Below, in pieces: positions 53,305 to 61,113 of a DNA stretch of 64,000 bases. Under the pieces are notes generated by a model, which was not told where the DNA came from, did not search any database, and saw nothing but the letters and a program-made list of their open reading frames with translations. Source of the DNA: CAZQBY01 sp964592405 [NCBI: uncultured archaeon] (GTDB taxonomy: Archaea; Altiarchaeota; Altiarchaeia; JAFGQM01); assembly GCA_964592405.1 (NCBI GenBank), contig CAZQBY010000005.1, positions 1 to 64,000 of the forward strand, read 5' to 3'. The position numbers were made by a program, and so were the translations under genes. Each line of letters begins with the position of its first letter. Within the stretch, counting starts at the first letter, position 1.

Positions 53305-54468
53305 TCAAACTATCCTAATCTCTGCCGTTTCACCTATGAATTTTCTCTGTTTCCCATCGATCTCATAGGATATGGTAGCGCCCCTGACTTTTAATCTCCA
53401 TCCAGCGTCAAGTGGTGGAATTTTCAGCGAGTAGGTTATAAACACTCGTCCACCGACATCAAGATCAAACTCCCACGTCAGGTTGTTGTCGGAGATGCTG
53501 ACTGGTTTTGGGGAAAACTCTGATGGAGATAACGCCTTTGGAGGAGAATCAAATACCATGACAGAAATTGGCGACTTTTCTATATTTGATACTATGATTG
53601 TGCGCTCAAGCTCATTTGTCTTTCCATGAACGGCAGTATCGCTGGATAAAAAGGATTTTATGGCAGACCTGCCGAACTGTGACCGAAAATATATCAGCAG
53701 GCCTATTATCAGTACCAGGGGCCCAAGTATAAGGGCTAATTTTACCGGCTCGAGGAGGCTGCTCTTCAAATCTTTTGCCCGCGCGATTAACCGGAATGCT
53801 TCATCCGCAGTTTTATGGGCCTCTGCCAATGCGGGGCTGTTCTCATCAGGTTTTAAAGAGGGTATTTCTTCAGAGGCATCAACATAGAGGCTCCTTGCGA
53901 TTTTGAATTTCTCCCTTGCATTATCTAGCATAGACAACATACTCGGCGTTACCTGCGATGTCCGCTCTATTAGATCCTTCAGGTTTTCCACACCCGTAAC
54001 ACAAACTGAGGAGATGGATGCCGGAAGGAGAAGCACCTTATCATATACCTCTTCCAGCAGGGAATCTGCACTTTCGTAGTCCTGCCTTTCATAGGCTGCC
54101 TCTGAATCCGAGATTTTCTGGAGCAACGGCTCAATTTCAGCTTCTGCCTGCTCCACAGCGCGCGATTCCAGATTGGTTCTCATCTGCCCGATCAGATATT
54201 CCGACTCATCAAGAGATAAGCGAAGATCTGAGTATTTCCTTAGAAATCGCATCTGTGGAGTTGAGAGCTGATCCCTAAGGGCATCGAGCTCCTTGGTTAT
54301 CGAGATTATTGTCTCAATATCCTTATTGGCACGTGCCAAATCGAGCTCCGCCTCCTTCTGGGTCATCTGTGATACCAACAGGGAGTAGGAGGATGTATCT
54401 ATCGAGGAGGCAGAAGCCTGGAGTAGCATCACGAGCAGTAGGGCCGACAGGAATATTTTCCCAACCAT
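53305..54468 (-). CDS. Unknown exported/membrane protein with coiled coil and cytoplasmic-style beta domain
   Basis: 387 residues, not recognised. A signal peptide (GKIFLSALLLVMLLQASASS) precedes a long helical region (residues 30-225) of heptad character (AELDLARANKDIETIISITKELDAL; LVEEVYDK-like pairs). A transmembrane helix lies near residue 245 (LALILGPLVLIIGLLIYF). The last 120 residues form a beta-rich domain (NELERTIIVSNIEKSPISVMVFD; DVGGRVFITYSLKIPPLDAGW). It is divergent from a four-helix membrane protein across 55 bases; they may act together. Topology predicts the helical part outside and the beta domain inside. Confidence 0.7.
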   Translation of the reverse strand: MVGKIFLSALLLVMLLQASASSIDTSSYSLLVSQMTQKEAELDLARANKDIETIISITKELDALRDQLSTPQMRFLRKYSDLRLSLDESEYLIGQMRTNLESRAVEQAEAEIEPLLQKISDSEAAYERQDYESADSLLEEVYDKVLLLPASISSVCVTGVENLKDLIERTSQVTPSMLSMLDNAREKFKIARSLYVDASEEIPSLKPDENSPALAEAHKTADEAFRLIARAKDLKSSLLEPVKLALILGPLVLIIGLLIYFRSQFGRSAIKSFLSSDTAVHGKTNELERTIIVSNIEKSPISVMVFDSPPKALSPSEFSPKPVSISDNNLTWEFDLDVGGRVFITYSLKIPPLDAGWRLKVRGATISYEIDGKQRKFIGETAEIRIV

Positions 54469-54523
54469 TTTATTTTTATAGGGTCGCCATTAATTTAAAC
54501 AGCCCTAAATTAAAACAAGTGAG

Positions 54524-55030
54524 ATGACCGGCCATGAGAGCGTCAGACATCTGGAGTGGTTTGACCATATGCTTGAGAGCACATTCACCATTGTTGCAGT
54601 AATACTCTTTATAATATCCATTAGCCTTCTGATTCTTGGTCTGATAGAGCTGGTAAGGGGTTGGAACATTATGTTCGGCAGTCCTGCACTGGATCTCCTT
54701 GAGGAGACTCCATCAAGTGTATTGATAACCGGACTTGGTATGATTGTCATAGGGATAGCAGTACTTGACCTCACAAAATCCATACTGGACGAGAAGAGGG
54801 CTCAAACAAGGCAGAAGAATGCACAGGAAAGAGCCCGGGATTTCCTTACCCGTTTTCTGCCAGTAATAATCTTCGCTATTTCAGCAGAAATCTTTGTAAG
54901 GATTGCTCAGGTAAGTTCAACAGTCCAGTCGGGCCTCTTCTTGGAGATGGCAATTGTGGGAATTGCCGTCGGGGTTATGCTGGGGGGGCTTGCGATATAT
55001 CTTAGGATGACTGCAGCAGAGGGAAAGTAG
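54524..55030 (+). CDS. Four-helix membrane protein, unknown
   Basis: 168 residues. Helices lie at about 22-45 (FTIVAVILFIISISLLILGL), 65-85 (VLITGLGMIVIGIAVLDL), 110-130 (FLPVIIFAISAEIFVRI) and 138-160 (FLEMAIVGIAVGVMLGGLA). A charged cytoplasmic loop rich in Arg/Gln (DEKRAQTRQKNAQERARDF) sits between the second and third. The N-terminal 20 residues are His-containing and soluble. I recognise no family. It is divergent from the exported coiled-coil gene, hinting at a shared membrane complex, which is inference. Confidence 0.65.
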   Translation: MTGHESVRHLEWFDHMLESTFTIVAVILFIISISLLILGLIELVRGWNIMFGSPALDLLEETPSSVLITGLGMIVIGIAVLDLTKSILDEKRAQTRQKNAQERARDFLTRFLPVIIFAISAEIFVRIAQVSSTVQSGLFLEMAIVGIAVGVMLGGLAIYLRMTAAEGK

Positions 55031-55087
55031 GCAGCAGGAGAGAAGCGGCTAGACTTCCCTTTCCAGCCGTATACCTCAGTTCTTAGA

Positions 55088-56254
55088 TTATGCGGCTCTG
55101 GCAGCCCCCCATCTCACAAGCAGGCTTGAGAACAGGGCCGGAATTATGAATTTGAAGACTATACTCGATGCCACAATTACCGAGTATAGTCCCACACCCA
55201 CCAAACCATTGTCAAAGAGTATCCTGATAATTATTATACTGGTGCTGAACCGCACGGATATCCCAATCCCCAGCAGAATGGAGTGCTTTGTTCCCAGTTC
55301 CTTTCTCCCAATAATCCAGCTTCCTAGGATCTTGGTTCCATTGGATACAAGGACAATCAGAAGTATGAGAAGCGGATAAGAAGCAAGATATCTTATATCC
55401 ATGGTCGCTCCGATCCAGAGGAAGAATATGGGGGCAAAAAAGCCATAGCACATGGTTTTGACTTCGCTTTCTATCATATTCAGCCTCTTGGGGGGTATGA
55501 AGGTTTTGAGGGCGATACCAGAGATGAGGGCAGCAACGGGGGTTGCATATGCGTATTCACCAACCGCCAGAAACAGAAACAGAATGAAGAGCACAAACAG
55601 AAATGTGCTTTCAATATCCGAGAAGGCAAATCTTCTGCCTTCCTTTTTTAGTTTGGTCAGGCCAAAGGCCAAAGCGAAGAGTGTGAGAAGGGAAGCCAGT
55701 ACTGCCACTATGCTTAAATGTGGTACCGAGGCACTGGACCCTATAACAACCATCAGACACACCAGCAGTATTATTTCAATCACATCATCCAGAATTCCAA
55801 TTCCAATTATGCTTTGTCCAAGTTTTGTGTTGATTATCCTGAATTCATCCAGAATAGGAATCAGGACTGCTTCACCAACCGTAGCAAAGGAGGTGGCCAC
55901 GATAATGGAAATAATCCAATCATAGCCAAAGACAAACCGGATCAGGAGACTTCCGAAAAAAGCCTCAAAAAGGATTACAAAAAAGGTTGCCCTGACTATA
56001 AACCATTCCCGCTTCTTTAACTCCTTCAGATCCAGTTCAAATCCTATGACGAACAGCAGGAAATACATTCCAAGCTGGGCTAGGAAGAGAAAAGTGGGGG
56101 AGGAGGTAACTTCTATAAACGGGTTATGGACAGCAAGCAGGGCACCAAAGATGAGCGCTGCGAATACCCACGGCATGCGTATACGCTCCATCAGCCTCCC
56201 AACTATGAAAGTAAACAGGAAGGCAATACTCAGGAACAGGAACAGATTAATCAT
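55088..56254 (-). CDS. CPA2-family Na+/H+ (or K+/H+) antiporter
   Basis: 388 residues, about 12 helices, the membrane domain only. The pattern is that of KefB/CPA2 proteins: VAALIFGALLA-like WVFAALIFGALLAVHNPF, LAQLGMYFLLFVIGFELDL, FATVGEAVLIPILDE, GIGILDDVIEIILL (the conserved D-D pair), AALISGIALK and FFAPIFFLWIGATMDI. No TrkA-N regulatory domain is attached. It would exchange protons for Na+ or K+; with the K+-dependent pyrophosphatase this suits pyrophosphate-driven ion gradients. The ion specificity cannot be read from what I saw. Confidence 0.88.
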   Translation of the reverse strand: MINLFLFLSIAFLFTFIVGRLMERIRMPWVFAALIFGALLAVHNPFIEVTSSPTFLFLAQLGMYFLLFVIGFELDLKELKKREWFIVRATFFVILFEAFFGSLLIRFVFGYDWIISIIVATSFATVGEAVLIPILDEFRIINTKLGQSIIGIGILDDVIEIILLVCLMVVIGSSASVPHLSIVAVLASLLTLFALAFGLTKLKKEGRRFAFSDIESTFLFVLFILFLFLAVGEYAYATPVAALISGIALKTFIPPKRLNMIESEVKTMCYGFFAPIFFLWIGATMDIRYLASYPLLILLIVLVSNGTKILGSWIIGRKELGTKHSILLGIGISVRFSTSIIIIRILFDNGLVGVGLYSVIVASSIVFKFIIPALFSSLLVRWGAARAA

Positions 56255-56328
56255 GGTATTTATATGCAGAATCTAACCTAAGTATCTATATCTACATCCG
56301 AGGTTATATAAAGTTTTACGGGTAGCTC

Positions 56329-57297
56329 CTATGTGGACTCCAAAAGCGCAACCCTGCTTTCCTCCTTTGTGTCCTTCAGCCTAAACCCCGTCAGTTCCCC
56401 GAGCCTCACGGCCGTCTCTGTTATCTCCTTCTGCGAGAGCATATTGTCCAAAGTTAGCCGTCTCCGGGAATAGCCAACACACATATAGGACTTCACTTCC
56501 ACATAATCCGGATCCGCCTTTTTTATTAGTTCTGCGAACTTTGGGAGGAATTTCGGATTGTCATTCCAGCCGCGGACCATGGTTACGCGTATCACGCGTC
56601 TGCACCTGAAAAGCGGGAATATGTCTATGCTCTCATTGAGGCGCTCCCAGCCATCGGGGATAAGGGGGCGGTTGAGCTGTTTGTAAAGGCTCTTGGTTGG
56701 GGCCTCAAGACTCAGGTATAGTTGTGTCGGCTCCTTGCTGAGCTCCTTTAGCCTGTCTGGAAATGTCCCATTTGTGACAAGGAAAGTGGAAGTAAAATCA
56801 TGTTTGTGAAAACTCTCGATAAGCTCTCCAATCTGCGGATATATGGTGGGCTCACCAGCTAGGCTGATGGCTGCGTGGTTTGGATATTGTGCCTCTTTCC
56901 ACTTCTTCTGATCCACACGGTCCTTCAGCCCGCCATAACCGCTCAGGAGAAGGCGCTGCGCCCTGACAGATTCCTCCACTATGAAATCCGGGTCATCCCA
57001 CTCCCTGAGCTCTGTTCCGATTGTCCACTCTACCGGGCGCCAGCAGAAGACGCACTTTTGCGTGCAGTATGCAACAGCCGGTGTCATCTGAAGACAGCGG
57101 TGGGACCTGATGCCATAGAACTTCTCCTTGTAGCAGTAGTCTCTATTCATAAGGCTCCTTCTGAGCCACTCACAGGTCTTCACAGCCGAATGCCTGCCCA
57201 CGAGGTGATAGTGTTGCTTCACCAGAAGCTTCCGCAATTCCTCCGGGAGTATCGGTTCTTTGGTTCCGGACTTCCCGCCCTCTTCCTCAGAAGCCAT
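56329..57297 (-). CDS. taw1: tRNA 4-demethylwyosine synthase Taw1 (TYW1)
   Basis: 322 residues, typical of archaeal Taw1 without the flavodoxin part. SHRCLQMTPAVAYCTQKCVFCWRP holds the radical SAM Cys triad, and the second Fe-S cluster Cys lie further N-terminal (KTCEWLRR, YCYKEKFYGI). Further motifs are AAISLAGEPTIYPQIGELI, TFLVTNGT, TQLYLSLEAPTK and VRVTMVRGWND-like IRVTMVRGWNDN. It condenses pyruvate with m1G37 of tRNA-Phe to start wyosine synthesis. It stands alone, divergent from the PRC-barrel gene. Wyosine is absent from bacteria, supporting an archaeal origin. Confidence 0.94.
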   Translation of the reverse strand: MASEEEGGKSGTKEPILPEELRKLLVKQHYHLVGRHSAVKTCEWLRRSLMNRDYCYKEKFYGIRSHRCLQMTPAVAYCTQKCVFCWRPVEWTIGTELREWDDPDFIVEESVRAQRLLLSGYGGLKDRVDQKKWKEAQYPNHAAISLAGEPTIYPQIGELIESFHKHDFTSTFLVTNGTFPDRLKELSKEPTQLYLSLEAPTKSLYKQLNRPLIPDGWERLNESIDIFPLFRCRRVIRVTMVRGWNDNPKFLPKFAELIKKADPDYVEVKSYMCVGYSRRRLTLDNMLSQKEITETAVRLGELTGFRLKDTKEESRVALLEST

Positions 57298-57423
57298 AGG
57301 CTGTAATCTGAAACTGCTGACAGAAAAATGGCTTTTTTAGGGACATAAAATCTGTCCGAAAACCATCATGTTTTTATACTTTAAGGCGTTAACAATTCCG
57401 GTTTATTCTTTTAACTGACTAAA

Positions 57424-57735
57424 ATGGCAAGATTTGTTGTTGCGAGGCAGTTGGGCGGTAAACGGGCCATTACGACCACCGGGAAGGAGATAGGCAGAAT
57501 TGACGACATAATAGTTGATGAGGCCACCGGCGAGATGGAGAGTATTATTATAGAACCGGACTCAGAAACAGCAGAAGATGTCAGGTTCCCAAAGGACAGC
57601 AGGGGCGACTTTGTAATACCTTTCAAGGCCGTGAGGGCAATTAGCGATGTGGTTGTTGTTGAGGAGGCCCCAGCGCCTGTCGGGCCCGCGGCTGCTCCGG
57701 CAGCACCCAGACACCACCACCACAGCTCTGCTTAA
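57424..57735 (+). CDS. PRC-barrel protein with His-rich C-terminus
   Basis: 103 residues. One PRC barrel: ARFVVARQLGGKRAITTTGKEIGRIDDIIVDEATGEMESIII, then DVRFPKDSRGDFVIPFKAVRAISDVVVVEE. An Ala/Pro linker follows and the tail is RHHHHSSA. The tail resembles that of the PRC protein at 32826, which ends GGAHRH. Archaeal PRC-barrel proteins of this size include division partners of SepF (CdpB-type), a plausible but unproven role. A natural four-His run could bind metal. It lies about 127 bases after the divergent taw1 start. Confidence 0.8.
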   Translation: MARFVVARQLGGKRAITTTGKEIGRIDDIIVDEATGEMESIIIEPDSETAEDVRFPKDSRGDFVIPFKAVRAISDVVVVEEAPAPVGPAAAPAAPRHHHHSSA

Positions 57736-57792
57736 GCTCCACTTTCTCCAGACCCGTTAAACTTGTCAGATTCCAAGTCCCTGTAGGATGGG

Positions 57793-58572
57793 TTAGGACC
57801 TATCTAATCTTTTCTTACCTTCTTCTTTCACTGCCCTGACCAATCTGTGCACCTTTCCTTTGACATCCTTCGCATTTTCTATGGCAGTCCCCACTTGGAC
57901 AGCGTCTGCGCCCGCCCTGATGTCGGTGCGCACCTGCTCCTCGGTCCGAATACCACCAGCAACAATATAGAAGGTCTTTGGGCTTATGACCGTGCTGACA
58001 GCCTTTACCATCTCTGCGGGAATAGGCCTTGGTGGGTTGGAGCCAGCATCCGTTAAGACAAACCTGAAGCCCATCATCTCAGCTGCCAGTGCAGTGGCGG
58101 CTGCAATCTTCGGCTTGCTCAGGGGTATGGGTTTTGCGTCACCCACCCATGAAACTGTCCCCCCATCACCAACAACCAGATATGCGACCGGCAGCGGTTC
58201 GATGCCTATCTTCCTGATGACAGGTGCTGCAAGAGTCTGTGCCTCTGTTATCCAGTAGGGGTTACGGGAGTTGAGCATGGACATAAAATATATAGAGTCG
58301 GCTTTGGCGGTCAGTGTTGCTATATTGCCGGGGAAGAGATTTACCGGAATATCAACAACCTCTTTGATCTTGGAAACGGTTTCGTCGAGTGCCCGGCCCT
58401 GAACACCTGTCGATCCCCCCACAACTATAAGATCGGCACCTGCTTCATAGGCGCTTGCAGCCACACCTGCAGCATCCTTCAGAGACTTGTAATCAAGAGG
58501 ATCGATGACCGCAAAGAACAGGGCACCATCCTCTCTCTTCTTGTCATTCAGATAATCCTCTACCTTCCCCAT
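57793..58572 (-). CDS. Geranylgeranylglyceryl phosphate synthase
   Basis: 259 residues, a TIM barrel. FFAVIDPLDYKSL is the opening strand, DLIVVGGSTGVQG the phosphate region, VNLFPGNIATLTAKADSIYFMSMLNSRNPYWI the prenyl tunnel segment, RFVLTDAGSNPPRPIPAEM and YIVAGGIRTEEQVRTDIRAGADAVQVGTAIE the sn-glycerol-1-phosphate site. This is the group II form. It makes the first ether bond of archaeal lipids from sn-glycerol-1-phosphate and GGPP. Divergent from pyrC with about 40 bases between. Confidence 0.95.
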   Translation of the reverse strand: MGKVEDYLNDKKREDGALFFAVIDPLDYKSLKDAAGVAASAYEAGADLIVVGGSTGVQGRALDETVSKIKEVVDIPVNLFPGNIATLTAKADSIYFMSMLNSRNPYWITEAQTLAAPVIRKIGIEPLPVAYLVVGDGGTVSWVGDAKPIPLSKPKIAAATALAAEMMGFRFVLTDAGSNPPRPIPAEMVKAVSTVISPKTFYIVAGGIRTEEQVRTDIRAGADAVQVGTAIENAKDVKGKVHRLVRAVKEEGKKRLDRS

Positions 58573-58611
58573 CGCTCCTATATTTTAATACAAACCCATA
58601 AAAACCTACTG

Positions 58612-59886
58612 ATGGCAGATTTGTTGGTGAGGGGTGGGAAGATCGTCGGACCAACAACAATACTCGAGGCCAATTTGGTTATAGACGATGGCAGGATATC
58701 AAACATCACCAAGCAGGACGTCCCAGCAGATGAGACAGTGGATGCGCGCGGACTTTATGTCATCCCCGGTCTGATAGATGCACACGTACACTTTCGTGAC
58801 TTTGGGCAATCCTACAAGGCCGACTGGAAGAGTGAGTCACGTGCAGCCGCCGCTGGCGGCGTCACGACGGTCCTTGACATGCCCAACAACAAGCCCAGTA
58901 TAAATAATAACAGGCGCCTGGAAGAGAAGCGGGAGATTGCCAGTAAGAAAAGCATTGTCGACTTCGGTCTGTATTTTGGAGCAGAGAACAACAATTTAGA
59001 GGAGATAAAAAATCTGGAGAATATTGCCGGAGTCAAGTTTTTCTTGGGAAAGAGCACAGGTGATCTGCTCTTCAATGAGGAAAATCTGCCTCAATTCTTC
59101 AGGGTGCTTAAGGAGAGGGGCATGCTCGCTGCCTGCCACTGTGAAAAGCTCGCTCTCCTTGAGAAATACAGGAGAGATAATTTCAGATATTTCTCTGATG
59201 TGCGCCCGACAATATGTGAGAGCATGTCCATAAGGGATGTTATCCACAGCATGCATAACAACAGGGTACATATCTGCCATGTTACAAGTGATATGGGAGT
59301 AAGGGAGATTATCAAGGCAAAAAAACTAAACAGAAAGTTCAGTTGCGAGGTTACCCCACAACACCTCCTTCTCAGCAAGCTCGATGAGGCTGATGCCGGC
59401 AGTTATCTGAAAATGTATCCCCCTCTGCGCCCAAAGCCTGACCAGACAGCTCTCCGGCGCGCATTAAAAGCCGGTATAATCGATATGGTTGTCACAGATC
59501 ATGCACCCCATACTATTGAGGAGAAAGGAGAGGACTTCGACAAAGCCCCCGGCGGCGTTCCGGGAATAGAGACACGCCTGCCGCTAGTACTTGGCATTCT
59601 CGAACTTAGGGGGCTGGTCGAAACGTGTGCGCGCAGACCAGCCGAAATATTCCATATAGAGAGAAAGGGTATCCTGAGTGAGGGATATGATGCAGATTTT
59701 GTACTGCTGGATTTGAATAAAGAATACAGGATAAGGAATGATGCCCTTTTCACAAAATGCGGCTGGAGTCCCTTCAACGGCTGGACCGTCAGGGGAAAAG
59801 TTGAAGCAACATATGTAAGGGGGTCTCAGGTATTCGATGGGGAGCAACCCATAGAAAACAAGGGCTCTGAAGTCCGGTTCACCTAA
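58612..59886 (+). CDS. pyrC: Dihydroorotase
   Basis: 424 residues, class I dihydroorotase. The metal site starts DAHVHFRDFG, the carbamylated-lysine region is GVKFFLGKSTGDLLF, CHCEKLALL and HICHVTSDMGV give His ligands, and VVTDHAPHTIEEK the catalytic Asp. PGGVPGIETRLPL is typical, and the last 60 residues form the beta sandwich (GYDADFVLLDLNKEYRI). It cyclises carbamoyl aspartate to dihydroorotate. It is followed by carA and carB, so three early pyrimidine genes are together; ATCase (pyrB) is not in the window. Confidence 0.95.
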   Translation: MADLLVRGGKIVGPTTILEANLVIDDGRISNITKQDVPADETVDARGLYVIPGLIDAHVHFRDFGQSYKADWKSESRAAAAGGVTTVLDMPNNKPSINNNRRLEEKREIASKKSIVDFGLYFGAENNNLEEIKNLENIAGVKFFLGKSTGDLLFNEENLPQFFRVLKERGMLAACHCEKLALLEKYRRDNFRYFSDVRPTICESMSIRDVIHSMHNNRVHICHVTSDMGVREIIKAKKLNRKFSCEVTPQHLLLSKLDEADAGSYLKMYPPLRPKPDQTALRRALKAGIIDMVVTDHAPHTIEEKGEDFDKAPGGVPGIETRLPLVLGILELRGLVETCARRPAEIFHIERKGILSEGYDADFVLLDLNKEYRIRNDALFTKCGWSPFNGWTVRGKVEATYVRGSQVFDGEQPIENKGSEVRFT

Positions 59887-59964
59887 ACCTTTTATATGCC
59901 AAATCTCTAAAATAAATAAATTCTCACCTTGTAGCGGAGACGCTGCATGTTGAGTGGGGGTTTG

Positions 59965-61062
59965 ATGGTAAGGGGCGCGCTTATACTACAGGATGGCACA
60001 GTTGTTGAGGGGGAAGGTTTTGGAGCCATCAAGGATGCCGAGGGAGAGGTAGTTTTTAATACCTCAATGGCTGGCTATCAGGAATGTCTGACAGACCCTT
60101 CGTATAAATATCAGATACTCATGCCCACATACCCACTCATAGGCAACTATGGCATAACCCCGGAACGCTTTGAGTCAGACAGGATTCAGGTTGAGGGGTT
60201 CATTGTCAGGCAACTCTGTGAGAAGCCCAGTCATGGCCGCATGCTCAAGAAGCTGGATGAGTGGCTGGAGGAGGAGGACATACCGGGCCTGCAGGGAGTT
60301 GATACCCGTTTTCTGACGCGGAAAATAAGGAATATGGGAGTAATGAATGGTATTCTGAAACTTCCTTATGAGCCCAGGGAGCTCGATGGTCTGAAAGAGC
60401 GCGCACAGAAGTTGAAATCGATCTCGGAGCTGGATCTGGTGGACCTAGTCACAGTAAAAAAGCCTATGCTACATGAGCCAAAGAGCGGTGAGATTAGGAA
60501 GACTGTGGTCCTCATAGACTGTGGAACCAAGATGTCCATAGTCCGGAATCTGGTGGACAGAGGGTGCAGGGTTATACGTGTGCCGGCAGGGACAGCTGCA
60601 AAAAATCTTTTGGACTACAATCCGGATGGCGTGATGATATCAAACGGCCCAGGCGACCCGGAGCGCGCGGATTACGTAACCAAAAATATCAAAAAACTTA
60701 TTGATGAACAGTTGCCCATATTTGGTATATGCTTTGGCAACCAGCTTGTTGGGCGTGCACTGGGAGGAAAGACATACAAACTGAAGTTCGGCCACCGTGG
60801 TGCCAACCAACCGGTGAAGGATCTGCAAACCAACAAGGTCTATGTCACATCCCAGAACCATGGCTTTGCATTGGATGCGGATAGCCTTCCCAAGGACGAG
60901 GTAAAGGTTACTCACATCAACCTGAATGACAACAGCGTAGAGGGCATAGCCCACAAATCACTGCCTGTATACACTATCCAGTATCATCCAGAGGCACATG
61001 CCGGTCCATGGGACAGCGAATATCTTTTTGACGATTTTATAGCCATGATGCAGTCTCACTGA
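59965..61062 (+). CDS. carA: Carbamoyl-phosphate synthase small subunit
   Basis: 365 residues from the ATG before VRGALILQDGTV; a start six codons upstream is less likely. A GGGGG tract lies four bases before the chosen ATG. The N-terminal domain has GEVVFNTSMAGYQECLTDPSY and GVDTRFLTRKIR. The class I glutamine amidotransferase has SNGPGDPERA, GICFGNQLVGRALGGKTYKLKFGHRGANQPV with the catalytic Cys, and HPEAHAGPWDSEYLFDDF with His-Glu. It hydrolyses Gln and channels ammonia to CarB. About 50 bases before carB, in the same frame. Confidence 0.95.
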   Translation: MVRGALILQDGTVVEGEGFGAIKDAEGEVVFNTSMAGYQECLTDPSYKYQILMPTYPLIGNYGITPERFESDRIQVEGFIVRQLCEKPSHGRMLKKLDEWLEEEDIPGLQGVDTRFLTRKIRNMGVMNGILKLPYEPRELDGLKERAQKLKSISELDLVDLVTVKKPMLHEPKSGEIRKTVVLIDCGTKMSIVRNLVDRGCRVIRVPAGTAAKNLLDYNPDGVMISNGPGDPERADYVTKNIKKLIDEQLPIFGICFGNQLVGRALGGKTYKLKFGHRGANQPVKDLQTNKVYVTSQNHGFALDADSLPKDEVKVTHINLNDNSVEGIAHKSLPVYTIQYHPEAHAGPWDSEYLFDDFIAMMQSH

Positions 61063-61113
61063 TGGGAATTGCTAGAACCGCTGATAAGGACAGAAATATG
61101 GAAAAAGTGGGAA

